Below, piece by piece: positions 9,394 through 22,515 of a stretch of 64,000 nt of DNA. How positions within the stretch are numbered: the stretch's first letter is position 1; the number at the start of each line of letters is the position of its first letter. Below the pieces are notes generated by a model, which did not search any database, was not told where the DNA came from, and saw only the letters and a list, made by a program, of their open reading frames with translations. Position numbers and translations under genes: made by a program. This DNA is from Cymbomonas tetramitiformis. Its lineage: Eukaryota > Chlorophyta > Pyramimonadophyceae > Pyramimonadales > Pyramimonadaceae. The stretch covers positions 124,001-188,000 of the forward strand of contig LGRX02035220.1 of the NCBI GenBank assembly GCA_001247695.2. Direction: 5' to 3'.

Positions 9394-12300
9394 ACTTTCA
9401 ATATATCACTAGGAACTGTATACCGACATCTCTGTTCGTTGACTAGGTTGTCGCTATTTCTTGTCTTTTCAATAATGCCGTCTCTTACAACCGTTCCTGA
9501 ATAAGTAGACGTTCGGCCCACGGGATCTTCCCTAACCGAACGTGAACAATCTCGATCTAGCATTTCGGTCATACTGTGCCACTTCCCCAACGTCCCGATG
9601 ACACAGTTACGATTCCCTCGATACGGTTCGATACACGGATCTCTCTCGTTTCGCATGTACCTCCGGGTACAGACTTATTACAGGTTCTTCCTCACACAGA
9701 TCCTCGCGACAACGTGAAGTACCGCAGAGTGCACAGGAGTCCTCTCCTCCTTTTGACAATGCAGTTTCGTCGGCGCTCGCGGTGAGTGATATGTCGCTCG
9801 ATACAGGGAGCTAAACATATGTCGGCACCCAAAAATCGTTTTGATGGTCGGACAAACATTCTACAATTTTCAGTCGGAGGACCAACTTGCACGAACGACC
9901 GCGGTCTCCTCGTAATTCTGTGTATAGGCGGCAGGAGGTGGCGTTCATAAATACGTACGAACTGACACCTAAACGTTAGGTCCGTTGCCGAGCGCCACAC
10001 TCATCACATAAGCGGCTGAGGTGTTGAATAGGGTCCTAATTTAACCTAGGGAAGGCGGACGGAGGCCAAAACAAGGGATTACAGATAACTAGTTGGAGTT
10101 GGACGAGACGAGATCTTCGCCGCCTGGACGATGTTTTTTGGAGGATTTTCCCAACTGGAAGCCTGCCTTCACTCATGGGAACAATCCCAAATTGAGTCGT
10201 CCGATTTCCGTACAGTATTACCTCACATTTAAGGAAATGTTAAGGGAAACAGCCAGCTTTTCGGGAAAATGCGGAAAAAGCTGGGCTGAAAAAAAAAAAC
10301 ATTAAGAAAATGTACCCAAATAAGGAAATGAAGGCTGCTGAATCATTTCGTTAACGGAAATCGTAATGCCATATTAAGGAAACGAAGGCTAGCTGAACAT
10401 CAGGAAATTCCATTATTATTAAGGAAATTGTAGCTGAATCTAACCGCTGAGACACTCATTGATTGGCGCTTTGGCCTTGATACGCGTTAAGACTATAGAC
10501 TTCAAGTCGTCGTAGTCTTCCTGACTAATAATCTAACTTTGCAAGTCAGCATGTAATTCTCGTAAATCCTGGCGACTGCTCGGATCCATGCTGAATTTAA
10601 GAGAATGCGCTGGCTGACTGCGCTTTCCAATCCCTAAGAAGAAATGGATTTAAGAGAAGAGGCTGGCTGACGCTCGAATCGCGTTTCCTTTTCGTTAGTC
10701 ATTTCGGTAAGAGGCTGACGCTGGCAGGGGGGGGTCAGAAAAATACGGGAAAAGCTAGGCTGGCTCCAAATTCCTGTTTCCTTAAATATGCGATATTACT
10801 GTATGCATCTGACGGCCAAATTTTAGTTGTGCAGGCCTACTATACAATACACAAAAATCAATACAATGTATACTGTAAATTTGTAAAATAATGCGACCGA
10901 TTACTGTAATTTCATTTGATCGTGCACAGAACTTCTGGCAAAACCATCGCGTAGGGAGCCTCGTCATCACCCTGTCGAATAACGTCAGTTCGCCACGTGC
11001 CCGTCGAAACGACATCATCGTCCGCGTCCCTGGTCGGTACGACCCAGCACCATTTAGCGCGCGTGCTGTGCTGCCCTAAACGAATATATTTCGAAAATAA
11101 ACGCGCACTATTTGCATCCACCAATGTCTCAAACGACATTTGCATGCCATGTTTGGTTTACGAATAACTTAGTCAGCAGCACATAGTATCTTCGCGAAAC
11201 GTTTAAGGCGCTGAGTGCGCCATTATACATTATACAACAACGCACACGCAGATAACAGGTATTTTCTCATGAGCCAAATCGGGCATGCGTGCGCGTGGGC
11301 GATGGCGGTGGCCGCTGCTTTTGGCATATAATGCGTGATGGGGAGGTTTTGTGGTGCATTTATGTGCCGATTGTTCGCACCGTCGTATCCTTATTTGCAA
11401 AATGGCGGGCTCTCATGTGATCATAATGCCGCGCATGTCTCCGATACGAAATTTGTCGATATAACGATTTACGGATAGACGACGAAGGCAAGCACGATCG
11501 CATTGTCTTGAGGGTTGGCAAGGCAGATACCACAGTAACGCCTGAAACATGCGCGCCATTTCATATGCGAAATTTACTATAGCGACATGCACAAAAACAG
11601 TGGCAACACGTGCTTTTGAACTTTGCCTACTGCACTGCATGCGCGCACTCTATGGTTCGTGCTGTGCACATTTTCATGGATCTCCATGTATGTCTGTGAT
11701 GCATACTTATGAATGTGCGCACGATCCGTTTGAATTTCCGGTTTTGGCGAAAAAATAACATAGTTGACGCTTTGCGTACGACAACCACCCTTCGTACAGC
11801 ACGTGCATGCATGTTGATAACACTGGCACCATCGTCATCACTCTGCAAAACCTCAATCCGGACTGCTTGCGATATCTACCGTGTACCATAGTGTATGCAT
11901 GTGCCTGGCGCCTGCGTGCGCGCGTGCCCGTCGTCAATATCGTACAATGGTGCAGTTATTCGTTCATCGCAAAAGTCGTCCACAGCTGTCCATGTAACAA
12001 AAACGAACTTACATTAAAAGCGCCGTCCAGACAATTGTGTTGGCACGTAATCGAACTGTTGTAACTGAGTCCTGCAACAAGAAAACTCGGTCGGTGATGT
12101 GATTATGATGCAGGGTGGTTTGCGCCGGGCGAATGTATCGTTGATCACCTGCTAGAATGCGATAAGTAATGATCACTGCACCACGGCAGCAGGTACGCGA
12201 TGAGCGCGTCGACAAAACGTACATGTGCATATGCACATGTGTATGCGCGTGCAGATCATACATACTGTAGTCTCACCAGTCCCCATTCTGGAACCGCATA

Positions 12301-12930
12301 GTGGTCCGTGAACGGGTAGGAGTGCAATGGATTGGTGCGTGAACGGGTAATGTGTGAACGGATGATACAATGAAATCGCGTGCACAGCAGACTACTGTAT
12401 ACTTAACGATGACACACCAGACGCCCCCTATTAGGAGAATAAAATCGCATCATATTTCGTGATAATCGATATATGTATCTCATCGTGTAAATCATTCTTT
12501 GGCACATCAATTCCAGCTCACGGGGCGCTGTGTACGATATTGAAATATGTGCAGTTAAGATCATTACCTTCGGTAGCTTGATCGATATTCACAATATGGG
12601 ATGAAGTGCTGCAAAATTTGAAATAACATGCAAGCCTGGATTTCGACAGCTCAATGTGTTTAGATGTTGCAATCTCGACTCGTGTGTATAGTAAGTGAGC
12701 GTAGCTTGTCACCTAGCTTCACAATATATATATATATATATACCTCGCTGCACAACAAGGTGTATTCAGAATATATATATATATATATATACTTGGTCAT
12801 TTGCAAGTGAGCGTCAACTTTGATATACATATATCCTATGAAACAAAACCTCCGACATTGTGCATTTTGTGCACATTGCCTGCTGTTTCGTTCCAGCCTG
12901 CACAATGCTATCACCAACACATCCTGATGA
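9394..12930. other. Anonymous DNA, no supported gene
   Basis: Short open frames only, on both strands, with no consistent codon use or splice structure. Between about 10200 and 10700 the word TAAGGAAA/GGGAAA recurs loosely. The stretch 12230-12330 has alternating TGCATATGCACA-like sequence. Nothing else is recognisable. Confidence 0.5.
12722..12795. repeat. Two (TA)n microsatellites
   Basis: Two TATATATA runs of about 20 bp, near 12724 and 12772, separated by roughly 30 bp. Confidence 0.9.
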
Positions 12931-12936
12931 TCGACG

Positions 12937-15900
12937 ATGCTACATCATTTTCTGCAGGCGGTGGAAGGTAGCACTGAAGTTGCGCACCAGCAAGCTGTAA
13001 ACGATATGTCTAAGCTTGATGTGAACGAATCTCGACTTGAGGCAATAACAACAGGACAGTTAGCGAAGCAACATTCCTTTAGCTATGACAAGGCACACCG
13101 GGAATTTCATTCAGCATTGCAGCATGAACACGTTTGCATGGAGAAATCAGTGGCGCTGAAGGTAACCTCAGACACAACGTGCACAATGTGCCATATCTGT
13201 AAACGGTAGTGATGATGCCAAAAGCATACATATGCAATTTTATTAGGAATGGAGGCGGAAAGCTCTTTGGATGTGCACTACATGATGTGTAAACATGCAC
13301 CCATGCAGACGTTTCTGTCCTGCTACATAACAACATGTGTAATGAAGCTTCTGATTGCAATGCTGCACATATTTGTTCTAATAACTCGCGATAAGCCTCA
13401 TTAGATTTTTGTGTGTGCAATGCGGTGGTACTTAACTTTGATTGCTACATTACCCAGGTTTTGAAGTTGCATACTCGATTGGCCATTCGTTTTCATGAAA
13501 TATATAATATATATCTCAACAATATATCATAAACGATACAAACATCGAGTTTGATGAGGAGTGCATTTCAGTATTAATAACCTGATAATTGACAACGCGG
13601 AACATAATTATTCATTTGTATTGCTGAGCACCAAACCCATATAAACCATCATATATCCCATATGATACAACTTCACACATTCTGTATGAAAAAATTTGTG
13701 AGTGAATCTGGAAAGTGTCAAAGCCCTTGCACTTATAGCTAGATAGCCGCCTTGTCCCTGTTTGGTTGTACCATACATACCACTGAGCACACTTCGAGTA
13801 AGCTACCCGCCGAACCTTATATTGTTGGGATATCACATTGTGGGTTATACTTTGACACACAGGCTATTGCAAGACCCCCCAGCACTGCTTCTGAGAAAGC
13901 GGCGTACCATGACTCGTTAGTTATGCTCCACGAAGCCACCAAACGGGTTTATTTAGCGATGGACGCCTTGGCTGTGGCGCGGCGGTATTTCGTAAAGAGC
14001 ACTGCTCGTGCAACTTTAGCTCAGAGAAAAGCAGGTGAACACACCCATTCTTTTGCAGTCTGTCATATATACATATAAATGATCTTTCATGTGATTACCA
14101 CAATTGTCTACCTCCGACTGCATTGATGGTATAAAACCATTATCGGAGTCAATCTCGCTCCTATCATTTCATATGTAACTGCTGCTGCTGCGTGTGCCAT
14201 GTAGAAATCAGTACATCAATCACTGCTCTCCCAGGAATAAGGAGGGCTACCTAGAAGAGTGTAATAAACAAATATCACGCTGGTATTATGGATGCCGTTA
14301 ATTTTGTGTTTCTCAGGAATAATGAAAACAAGGACGGTGCGGTGATAATACCCTAGTAAGACTTTGGAAGTCATATCACGGGCAAAGCAGGTTGCTTGAT
14401 GATGGTAAATTATGACAAACAATTATGAACAGACACCAGAGATGCATATCCATCAAGGAAAGATATAATATCATAATGACATATTTCAAGACTTAATGAC
14501 AAAGCTGGGAATAATTGCAACCGATAGTCGTCTTTGAAAAATGTTGAGTGAGCTTTGAGAAAATATGCGCACTGTCATTTTGCTGTTTCATTTTTGTTTG
14601 CCAATCCTGCGACGTACACACAATATGCACACATGTGGTGTTCATGTTCCCACCAACTATTGTACTGATGGTGAATAACTTGATCATCATGGTGGCATAA
14701 ACCACATGTACTGATTGCTGTAACGATTGCAATCCATAGCTATATGCGGATGATGTTAATTGTATTTAGTGCTGAACAAGAATTTTCATATCTACACATT
14801 TATAATAATTGACTATGTATGCACACATATTCGTAGCTAAATAATAAGAATAATTCCCTTAAATACTTGAACATTGCTCTCCGTCCGTCAATGGAATAGT
14901 ACCTATACTATGATACATGCCGTTCGATGCGGGGGTTCGCACGCTATATGAATAATGATATCCATATGACTTATTGACCGCAATGTGCCTATAAACATCG
15001 TCGATTCATTTTGACAAGCCATAAAGATATTTCATAGCGCCTAACTTTATATCAGTTTTTTCCCAATAACCACTAGTGATTTGAAATCATTTCGATACGT
15101 TCACATCACCTACAACGTTTGGTATCGATGCAGAAAAGACAGAAAAACTGGTACAGGCGGAGGCGGAAGCTGATTTGATGTCGCTCGACCATCATCATCA
15201 AAGTATTGACAGCACACATACCGATGGTACTTTGGATGACAACACTGCTGCAGAGAATGCGTCAGATTCCACTTTTAGCAGAGAAGAAGCCCATGCACAT
15301 GATTATACCAACAAAATGGACAGTTGCACACATAACACCTCGATAACAAGCCGTCATCATCATGATATCAATGGTGAGCCTGCTGACACAAATGCACTAC
15401 AGAAATCTGATGAGCAAGTACCACAGCAGCATGACCTGCCTGCGACACTCGATGGGCATTCAAATGATGATCAGCTGCTGCCAGATGACGGTGTTCAGCG
15501 AACCGATGACTATGCCACCGAGTTTGACGGAAATGTGGAGAACAGAGACGAAAATGACAATAGAAAACTTCGACATAAAAGGAAACCATTAACCAGTAAG
15601 AAGGTATATGTGCTATTTGTGTGTGTGTGCGTGTGTGTTTGATTCACATGAATAGTGATTCTGCTATTTGCAGAAGATGCCAAATTACTACTGCAAGTCT
15701 CGCATGCACATTACATATACCCACTTTTGGTATATGTCATTACTACAGATATTATATTGTGGCTGTGCACATATTTCCACCCAGGCATTTTCCCACCCTT
15801 TCAGTCTTTTTAGTCTCAAGTGCCCCTATAAGCATATGCATATCACAATGCACATTGTTAATTATGTTGTGGCTGCTGGGTTTGAATACAGTAGTATGTA

Positions 15901-17495
15901 TATTTGTGTATCGTATATTGTATTAGAAGTATGCAGCGTGCATAATAATTATATAGTGTGCTGTGCTGCACACACCGTATTGCTACTTACGTCACAATAT
16001 GGTATACGTTGATTGCGTGAGAAAATGCTAATGGTTGCGTGTGTTGTGCTGGATGGAACAGGAGACAATATCCCGGAAACAAAAACGGGTGCATCATCAG
16101 ACACAAAGTGAAGGGCAGCTATTCAACGAAAGTAATAAATCACCGGCAATCATCAACACCGAGAATGTTGAAGGAGTACACGAGCGTGCTCTAGCACAGG
16201 TATTGATATTTCCCTAGGGCTCGCACGACCAATATACTATATGCCAATGGATATCATCACATTGGCAAGCATTCTTGAGACGGAGCACAACACCCTCGAA
16301 GCATGCCGATTTTCTTCTTCAAAACGCGGAACAAAAATATCATCAAGCTGAACATATATGTTTGACAATTATGTTAATGGCATAGTAATGATCATGTTCC
16401 AATACCAACACCGTAGTCATAATCATGCATGATGCGTGTGTTGAATGCGCGTGCATGCTCCAAGCCATGATTGGTGTTGATCTGCAAGGCAATTACTTAC
16501 TGCCACCAAAAATTTCAAAAAAAGTTTTGTCCACCTGTGTCCTTCCATCATTCTACTACGAGTGTGTGTGGTTGCCTACATTATACTCCACCCCATGTTT
16601 CCTTCGTATTTCGGAGTATTCAAAACTAGCTAGGCTAACGCATAATGTTACAATCTCAGTAACAAACTCATGCAAGCACAGGACACTACAGCATATGGTT
16701 TCTAATCACGCACATCTTTACTGTGCATCATGCCGAAGGCCGTCAAGGGAGTCGTCACACGCTAATCATGCGCGCGCACGCTCAATCATACACTTATGGC
16801 AAGATAACATGAAGGGCTTTTGGGTAATGCAAACCAAGCCAGTGTTAGAATCACATATAGTATACCATGACTGAACTGACATGTACCTCCCACATATGTA
16901 TCTTGACTTGATGGTGCCCATTTATTTAGTTTCACCAACTTTCTTTCTAGTGGTCCATCGACATATCAACCAGCTACTTATATACCAGCATTCGTATCAT
17001 GTGCCGTGTGACTGTTCGAGCCACCAGGAAGGCAACTAGAGCACACCATCATTGTCTTGTCCCGTTGAGTTGACGGGCGCTCGGTACTATGAGTGCATGA
17101 TTGCCACGTCCAGTAACTTGTGTGTATCACCCTTATACCTTATTCATCGATTTTAATGGCACTGCACCACCATGTCGTCTCAAGGGTGTGGCTGAGCACT
17201 GCCCAATCAGCCTTTCATTTCTTCCACTTCGTTGGGTAGTTGGTCAGGCTTAACTGTCATGCCATGCTCACACCTAGTGTGTATTCATCAGGTGCAAGAA
17301 TGGATTTCTGCAGCTAACAACGACATTCCCACCTTCTTGAAAGTATGCGGCATCACGGTAGGCAATCCAATTATGCAGCCGAGCACCTTGATTGCCTGTG
17401 TGGGATTTTATTATACCCGTGACTCAGCAGTTGCAAGGTTTGAAAAGTGTGAGGACTTTTTTGCAAAAGATGTGTCCGCCTGTCCACTCACTTAG
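12937..17495 (+). CDS. Multi-exon gene of unknown function
   Basis: Exons with good GT/AG signals stay in one frame: about 12937-13161 (204 bp from 12958), 13863-14034, 15134-15603, 16062-16199 and 17292-17495 (stop). The phase-1 junction 14034/15134 is a strong test, because it joins LAQRKA to EKTEKLVQAEAEAD in frame. The product is about 400 residues: an N-terminal helical part, a likely coiled coil across the exon 2/3 junction, a His/Asp/Ser-rich hydrophilic middle (RHHHDINGEPADTN), a basic stretch (RKLRHKRKPLTSKK) that could be a nuclear localisation signal, and a C-terminal segment with EWISAANNDIPTFLKV and VGFYYTRDSAVARFEK. The start codon is uncertain: the ATG at 12937 also lies just before an acceptor-like CTGCAG. 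An alternative donor at 17358 would replace the final exon tail. I do not recognise the family. Confidence 0.55.
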
Positions 17496-18765
17496 CTCAA
17501 TCGGATGTCCCTTACCTCCGCCAGGGGGGTGGTAGAAGGGACGCTGGTTGGGGGATTTGGCTGGGGCAACTTGTGAAGGGGTGTTTGGTGGAGAGGATGA
17601 CACCACCTTATCAATGACATAGACGGAGTGATGCAGCCATGACATCCTGCGCCCGAGTTATGGTTATGATGATCTGAGTATCATTGTCTAAAAAGTAGTC
17701 CCATGTGTGCGTGTGTGTGTGTATATATATATGATGCAATAGAGTAATGGTGCACAGTTTTTGCCAGCCTTCATTACTGACCGATTGGTGCTGAATTACA
17801 TCTTATTTATGATGACAAATCTGGATAGATACACAATCGTCCAAAAAAATGAAAGAATAACTTTCATTTGAGCAGTGAAATGAAAAAGATACTTTCATTT
17901 GAGCATCGAAAAGATCGTGCGGTGATTCTTTTATGCATGTTATCAGTTCCTGTTTCAGACAAACATCTTCATATGCATGCGGTGTTTGCATGTTTTTACG
18001 GTCCAACGGTTATGTACGATATACACAATGGGGTCAACAACACAGCATGGTATCCCCCTGCAGCGCCCGTGTGCTGCATCAAGTTACCGTAGACTCGCAA
18101 CTTGAGTCACAGTGAGACTGCGCGCTGCAAATTGTATTAAGAGAGCCAAATTGGAATTTGAGTTGGATTCATCTCATACTTCCACAACCCAGGGAAGTAA
18201 GGTATCATATTTGGGAGGGAGGAATAGCCTACTTCCGCGAAAATCTGTTGCATGGTCAACAGACATCACAGCCAACTTGATGTATGTGGCTATCGGTGTT
18301 TTCTAATACATATGGGCTGCTGTAACTATCGTATCCCACGCTAACACGTTTAGCATATTCAGGGGTGCTTGGGGCCGGTGCTTCTATTGTAGCAGGCATC
18401 ATCCTCTGCATCACCCACAGGGCGCGAAAGTAGATCATCACCACGCATATCTTCAAGACTTGGATTCCGTCAGCTGATGCTAACGTTTCATCCTGATAAA
18501 GTCCGAGAAAAACCATTGTATGATCGCATCATAGCAGAGGAGGTCACCAAATTTGCCAACAACCACTTTTTGGGACAGCAGGCAAATGCAATTTGATGCT
18601 GCTAGCAGAAGTAGCATGGCACTGATATGAAAACTGTTTCTCCCTCCTGCATATATTTGTACAACGATGAACAATGAGGTGTTAGCCATTGCAGTCCATT
18701 TGATAACTGGATGCACATCTATCTTAGGCTGCTCATCAACACTTTGAATGCGTCCAGTTTGAAAC
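17424..18765 (-). CDS. Exons of a possible membrane protein, unknown function
   Basis: A segment opening at acceptor TTTAG (exon start 18765) reads FQTGRIQSVDEQPKIDVHP and then hydrophobic stretches (SLFIVVQIYAGG, AMLLLLAASNCICLL). A further segment (about 18500-18256) contains ICVVMIYFRALWVMQRMM followed by EAPAPSTPEYAKRVS. A clear exon at about 17513-17646 reads HHSVYVIDKVVSSSPPNTPS with donor GAG|GTAAGG, or it reads through to a stop at 17424. Several hydrophobic segments suggest a membrane protein. The frame change near 18510 needs an intron with a weak donor, so the model is incomplete. It converges with the unknown gene at 12937-17495 and overlaps its end. Confidence 0.35.
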
Positions 18766-19011
18766 CTAAATCAGCACTGCCACAAAAGTACTTATGCCAT
18801 TTGATCATGATGCCTGCGTTGAGCATCGACGGGAGTTGATCTAGCGGCAATAAAAATATTCATATATACCTTGGATGCCATTGCCAGTATTGACAGTTGT
18901 AATGAATAATGTTGAGCTATCTCTGTATATACTATTTAACATGCAAATTTGTCCTGCTTGCGTTCGATGACATACCTGTCACCAGAATCATGAAAAAATT
19001 AAAGCTGGTCC

Positions 19012-21576
19012 TCATGTGTAGTTGGATCGGTCATATGCAGGACCATAATCGATGAACAACTCCTCTCCAGCACTTATGTCCCTTGCTGCAATGTATTGCA
19101 CTTTCCCATCGCCAACACCATCTTCCACAACCTGCACCATGCTCTCAGAGTCATTCTTACTTGTTGCTCAGATCACACTTCCTGAGAAAGCATTCTGTTT
19201 TGCTGTGATTGTCCAAATCGTTCTTTATGCAAGGCTATAGCTAGGTCTCTATGATCTCACAGGGAAAAGGGCCTCTCCCTCATACTGCAAAGTCGATCAT
19301 GGCGAACTGATGGATTGCTTCATGATGGAGCGATATGACTATGTGAGAAGGGCAAAACGCTACGAGATAGAAATCGAAGACGATAGATAACTTGATATGT
19401 CTATATCATGAACCTGAGTTTTCCTTCTAGACGAATTGTTGATAGCGCCCTTTCCGAGAAACAGAGCTGCGAATGCTGACAGTCTAATTACGAGCCAGTG
19501 CATGACACCCATTATTTCCCACAGAACATGGTAGCATTCTCACCAGATTTATCGTTGCCACGCCTAAGGGTGGCTCATTGACATATGCCAGATGAACTTC
19601 AACCTGCGAGTTACCACATCTCAATAACATATCATGAGATCAAATTGAAATTGATATAAACTTGCGGATTTTGATGTATTGGTAGTACACTGCCATTATG
19701 TCTATGCTAGCTCTATCTAGCTTATGCCAAATGCACACAGCTATTTCAAGCTCAACGTCTAAGCTTCTCTGCGTTGTGTTCCCGCTACCCCTTCTCAAAT
19801 TAGCCCTCAATCATAGCCCTGCACTGATTCAAATAAATACAGGCATAAGGATGTGCAACCGAAAATACTATTAAGTCAATCAAACGCCACCAATCATAAA
19901 GCATATCATGATAAATATTTGCAACCTCGCACTAATCTATTAAAGAAACTGCTTCTGCTATCCACAATTTGTAGGAATCGCCCCCTCATCGACATCGCTT
20001 GTTTCATTCTTAGCACAAACTGCTTCCCAAAAATAATTGAGCGCCAACGTTGATAAACACTTTCAACCAGAAGAGTGATAATTTGGGCCCCGGCATCATT
20101 CCCAATGAGCATTGTACTTTTACGCTATGCTAATAAGCATATGGCCACAACGCTGTAGCATAGGAAATATATGTGTGTGAGAAGTTTGTTTTCAGTGGCA
20201 GCACACAATGCGTATTTGACAAATTGTCATCTGATAAATGGCGATCCGCCCGCATCCTCTCAACAGCAATCAGGCGCACATGCAATTTGTCCAAGATGAC
20301 AATAATTGCGTTGTTGGGAATGGAATACCCCACTGCACTGAAGAAAGAAAAAAATCATGTGTAGCCATGTTTGAAATTTGGGGTAATTCTGTAAGCATGG
20401 GGGAGGATGCGACCCTTTTCATCAAATCTATTGCATTCCATCAATTATCCACACATTGAGAACACATGCGGCTGCCTACATAACGATCAATAAAAAACGG
20501 TGCTAACGCCTTGATGGTTGATCTTCTGCTCAACAATACCAAGTCAATCTTGGTGCATACTGTTCTATGGCTTATATCATATATCACTTACCTCAAATGG
20601 CCAAAGCAAACCCGGTGCAGGTCTGGTGGAAACCTGACCATATGTGTCCGTTGGATCCAAATAGTAACCTGTGCTTTTGCCACGCAGACCGTTCCTTGAG
20701 AATGGTACTTGAGGTAATCTCAACACTCCTGCATCTGGAAATGCTTGCTTTGCAAACATGACAGTTATACATACACATATTCTCGCCCGACCATGTTGAA
20801 AGCAATAATGCGGGGGGGCAGTGGATGACACGTGACACTTGCCCCATGCTGCAAGCAGTTATACAAGGGGGGCAGTTGTTGATGTGTGACATGTGGCACT
20901 GAAACATAATGTGAAGTTCATCCCGCCCGTTTTGCCAGCAACAACCCTTGCAGTTACGGGCGGTTACCCTGCCCGTTTTGCCAGCAATAGCCCTTCGAAT
21001 TTGGGGCGGCAATGATCTTTTCTGCCATAGCTTCAGGAGTCCTCAAACGGCCTGTGTTCATTCACAGGAAAGTCTCGTAAAATTATCCATTCTCTATTTG
21101 CATTGCAAAAAGTGTTCACAGTGTCAATATCTTGTAAATGGCAATGGATTGCATTGCTGTTGTCTCAAAAAACAGTGTCACGAGTCCTGCGCACTCATAA
21201 TATTCGCATCGAAGCTCCTGTGTTACACTTGTACTACCCCACTTAAACGTCTGCTACTGCATAGTAGGCGCCCTTACGAGCGTGTCTGTAGAGCTGGGAT
21301 AGCTCATATGATTTGAAGCAGTCGGGTGTCCTCTCCACCTTCTACTTGGTTATAGGTTGTTGAGCTTGATGCACAATTGCACATGGAGAAAATTATGGCT
21401 GATCATGCATAGTTTCAAATCACAAACAGCAACAACAAGTGCCAAGTTAGACCGCAGTAGAAGGGCTGTGCAAGAAGTGCGCACAGACAAGCACCTGGGT
21501 AGTAGCCGAGAAAGGCTCCTTCACAAATATTTTGCCTTGCAAATACCCCTTTGCCGTGAATGGCGGATTCACGTAC
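19012..21576 (-). CDS. SET-domain protein (putative lysine methyltransferase), 5' end missing
   Basis: Four exons splice in frame on the minus strand: 21495-21576 (VRESAIHGKGVFARQNICEG, the opening of a SET domain), 20592-20734 (GKSTGYYLDPTDTYG), 19544-19603 (VEVHLAYVNEPPLGV) and 19012-19155 (AARDISAGEELFIDYGPAYD, stop at 19012). Junction phases are 1, 0 and 0, and all introns start GT and end AG. The GEELFIDYG motif is the conserved C-terminal SET signature that contributes to the S-adenosylmethionine and substrate sites. SET proteins methylate lysines, in histones or other proteins; the substrate here cannot be told. The classical NHS motif is not evident, and the region around VNEPPLGVATINL takes its place. 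The exon upstream of 21576 was not identified, so the N-terminus is unknown. The product from here is about 143 residues. Confidence 0.72.
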
Positions 21577-21719
21577 CTGCGACCCAGCAGCCTCAGGAGG
21601 GTAAAATGCTTCTGAGTGAGCGTCCGCGAAGCATTCATGCAATGAGCGTGACTTTTAATATAAAACGGAACCAAATATCCCTGACCTGTACTAGTCGAGT
21701 GTCCTAGAATATCCCCTCC

Positions 21720-22080
21720 ACGCCAGACAAAAAAATGGCTGACCTTTGCACTCTTTAAAGAAGATGGGCAAGTGCAGTGAGTGTGCCCACTACCAGATGC
21801 AACACATCTGAGCTGCAGATATTCATAACCACCGCAACAAAGTTTTGAAGAAGCAAATGTTTCGTCACTTAGAAATCTGCCAGGCGCTGAGAAATTCCAG
21901 GCATACATAAACTGTGAATCAAACACCGCGCCTCGCACTCCCCGCCCTGTGCGCCATGCCGGAGCCGCGAATTCATAGGACTCGTGGGTAATCATCCCGT
22001 GATGTCCCCTTGACCATGCCATCTCAAAGGCGCCCCGTGGGGATCTACTGGCCCCCAGCTGCCTCACCAAGCCCATATGA
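21720..22080. other. Anonymous stretch upstream of the SET exons
   Basis: Open on the minus strand, but not in the SET frame and with no recognisable domain. It may hold an upstream intron or exon of the SET gene. Confidence 0.3.
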
Positions 22081-22515
22081 TCATGGGGCCCCCAGCTGCC
22101 TCACCAAGCCCAATTGATCATAGGCCCCCAGCTGCCTCACCACGCCCATATGATCATCCCCCAGCTGCCTCACCAAGCCCATATGATCATGCGGCCTAGC
22201 TGCCTCACCACGCCCATATGATCATGCGGCCCCCAGCTGCCTCACCACGCCCATATGATCATATGCCCCCAGCTGCCTCACCACGTCCATATGATCATAT
22301 CACCAAGCCCATATGATCATGGGGCCCCCAGCTGCCTCACCAAGCCCATATGATCATGCGCCCCAGCTGCCTCACCACGCCCATATGATCATCGGCCCCC
22401 AGCTGCCTCACCAAGCCCATATGATCATACGGCCCCCAGCTGCCGCACCACGCCCATATGATCATGCGGCCCCCAGCTGCCTCACCACGCCCATATGATC
22501 ATGCGGCCCCCAGCT
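22040..22515. repeat. 33-bp minisatellite, about 14 copies
   Basis: Unit of about 33 bp containing CCCCCAGCTGCCTCACCA and CGCCCATATGATCATG. Copies differ mainly at the Acg/Aag position and by small deletions near 22140 and 22290. CATATG and TGATCA inside each unit are palindromic. No coding interpretation is supported. Confidence 0.9.

Noticed and set aside
17428..17533. Alternative last exon of the unknown gene, ending PPPGGW
   Set aside because: The read-through stop at 17495 gives a more protein-like end, and the opposite strand has a better exon (17513-17646) here.
20130..20333. Minus-strand frame within the SET gene as an extra exon
   Set aside because: Exons 20592-20734 and 19544-19603 join in the correct phase without it, and it has no SET similarity.
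22040..22515. CRISPR-like array
   Set aside because: Units are contiguous with no unique spacers and the context is eukaryotic. It is an ordinary minisatellite.
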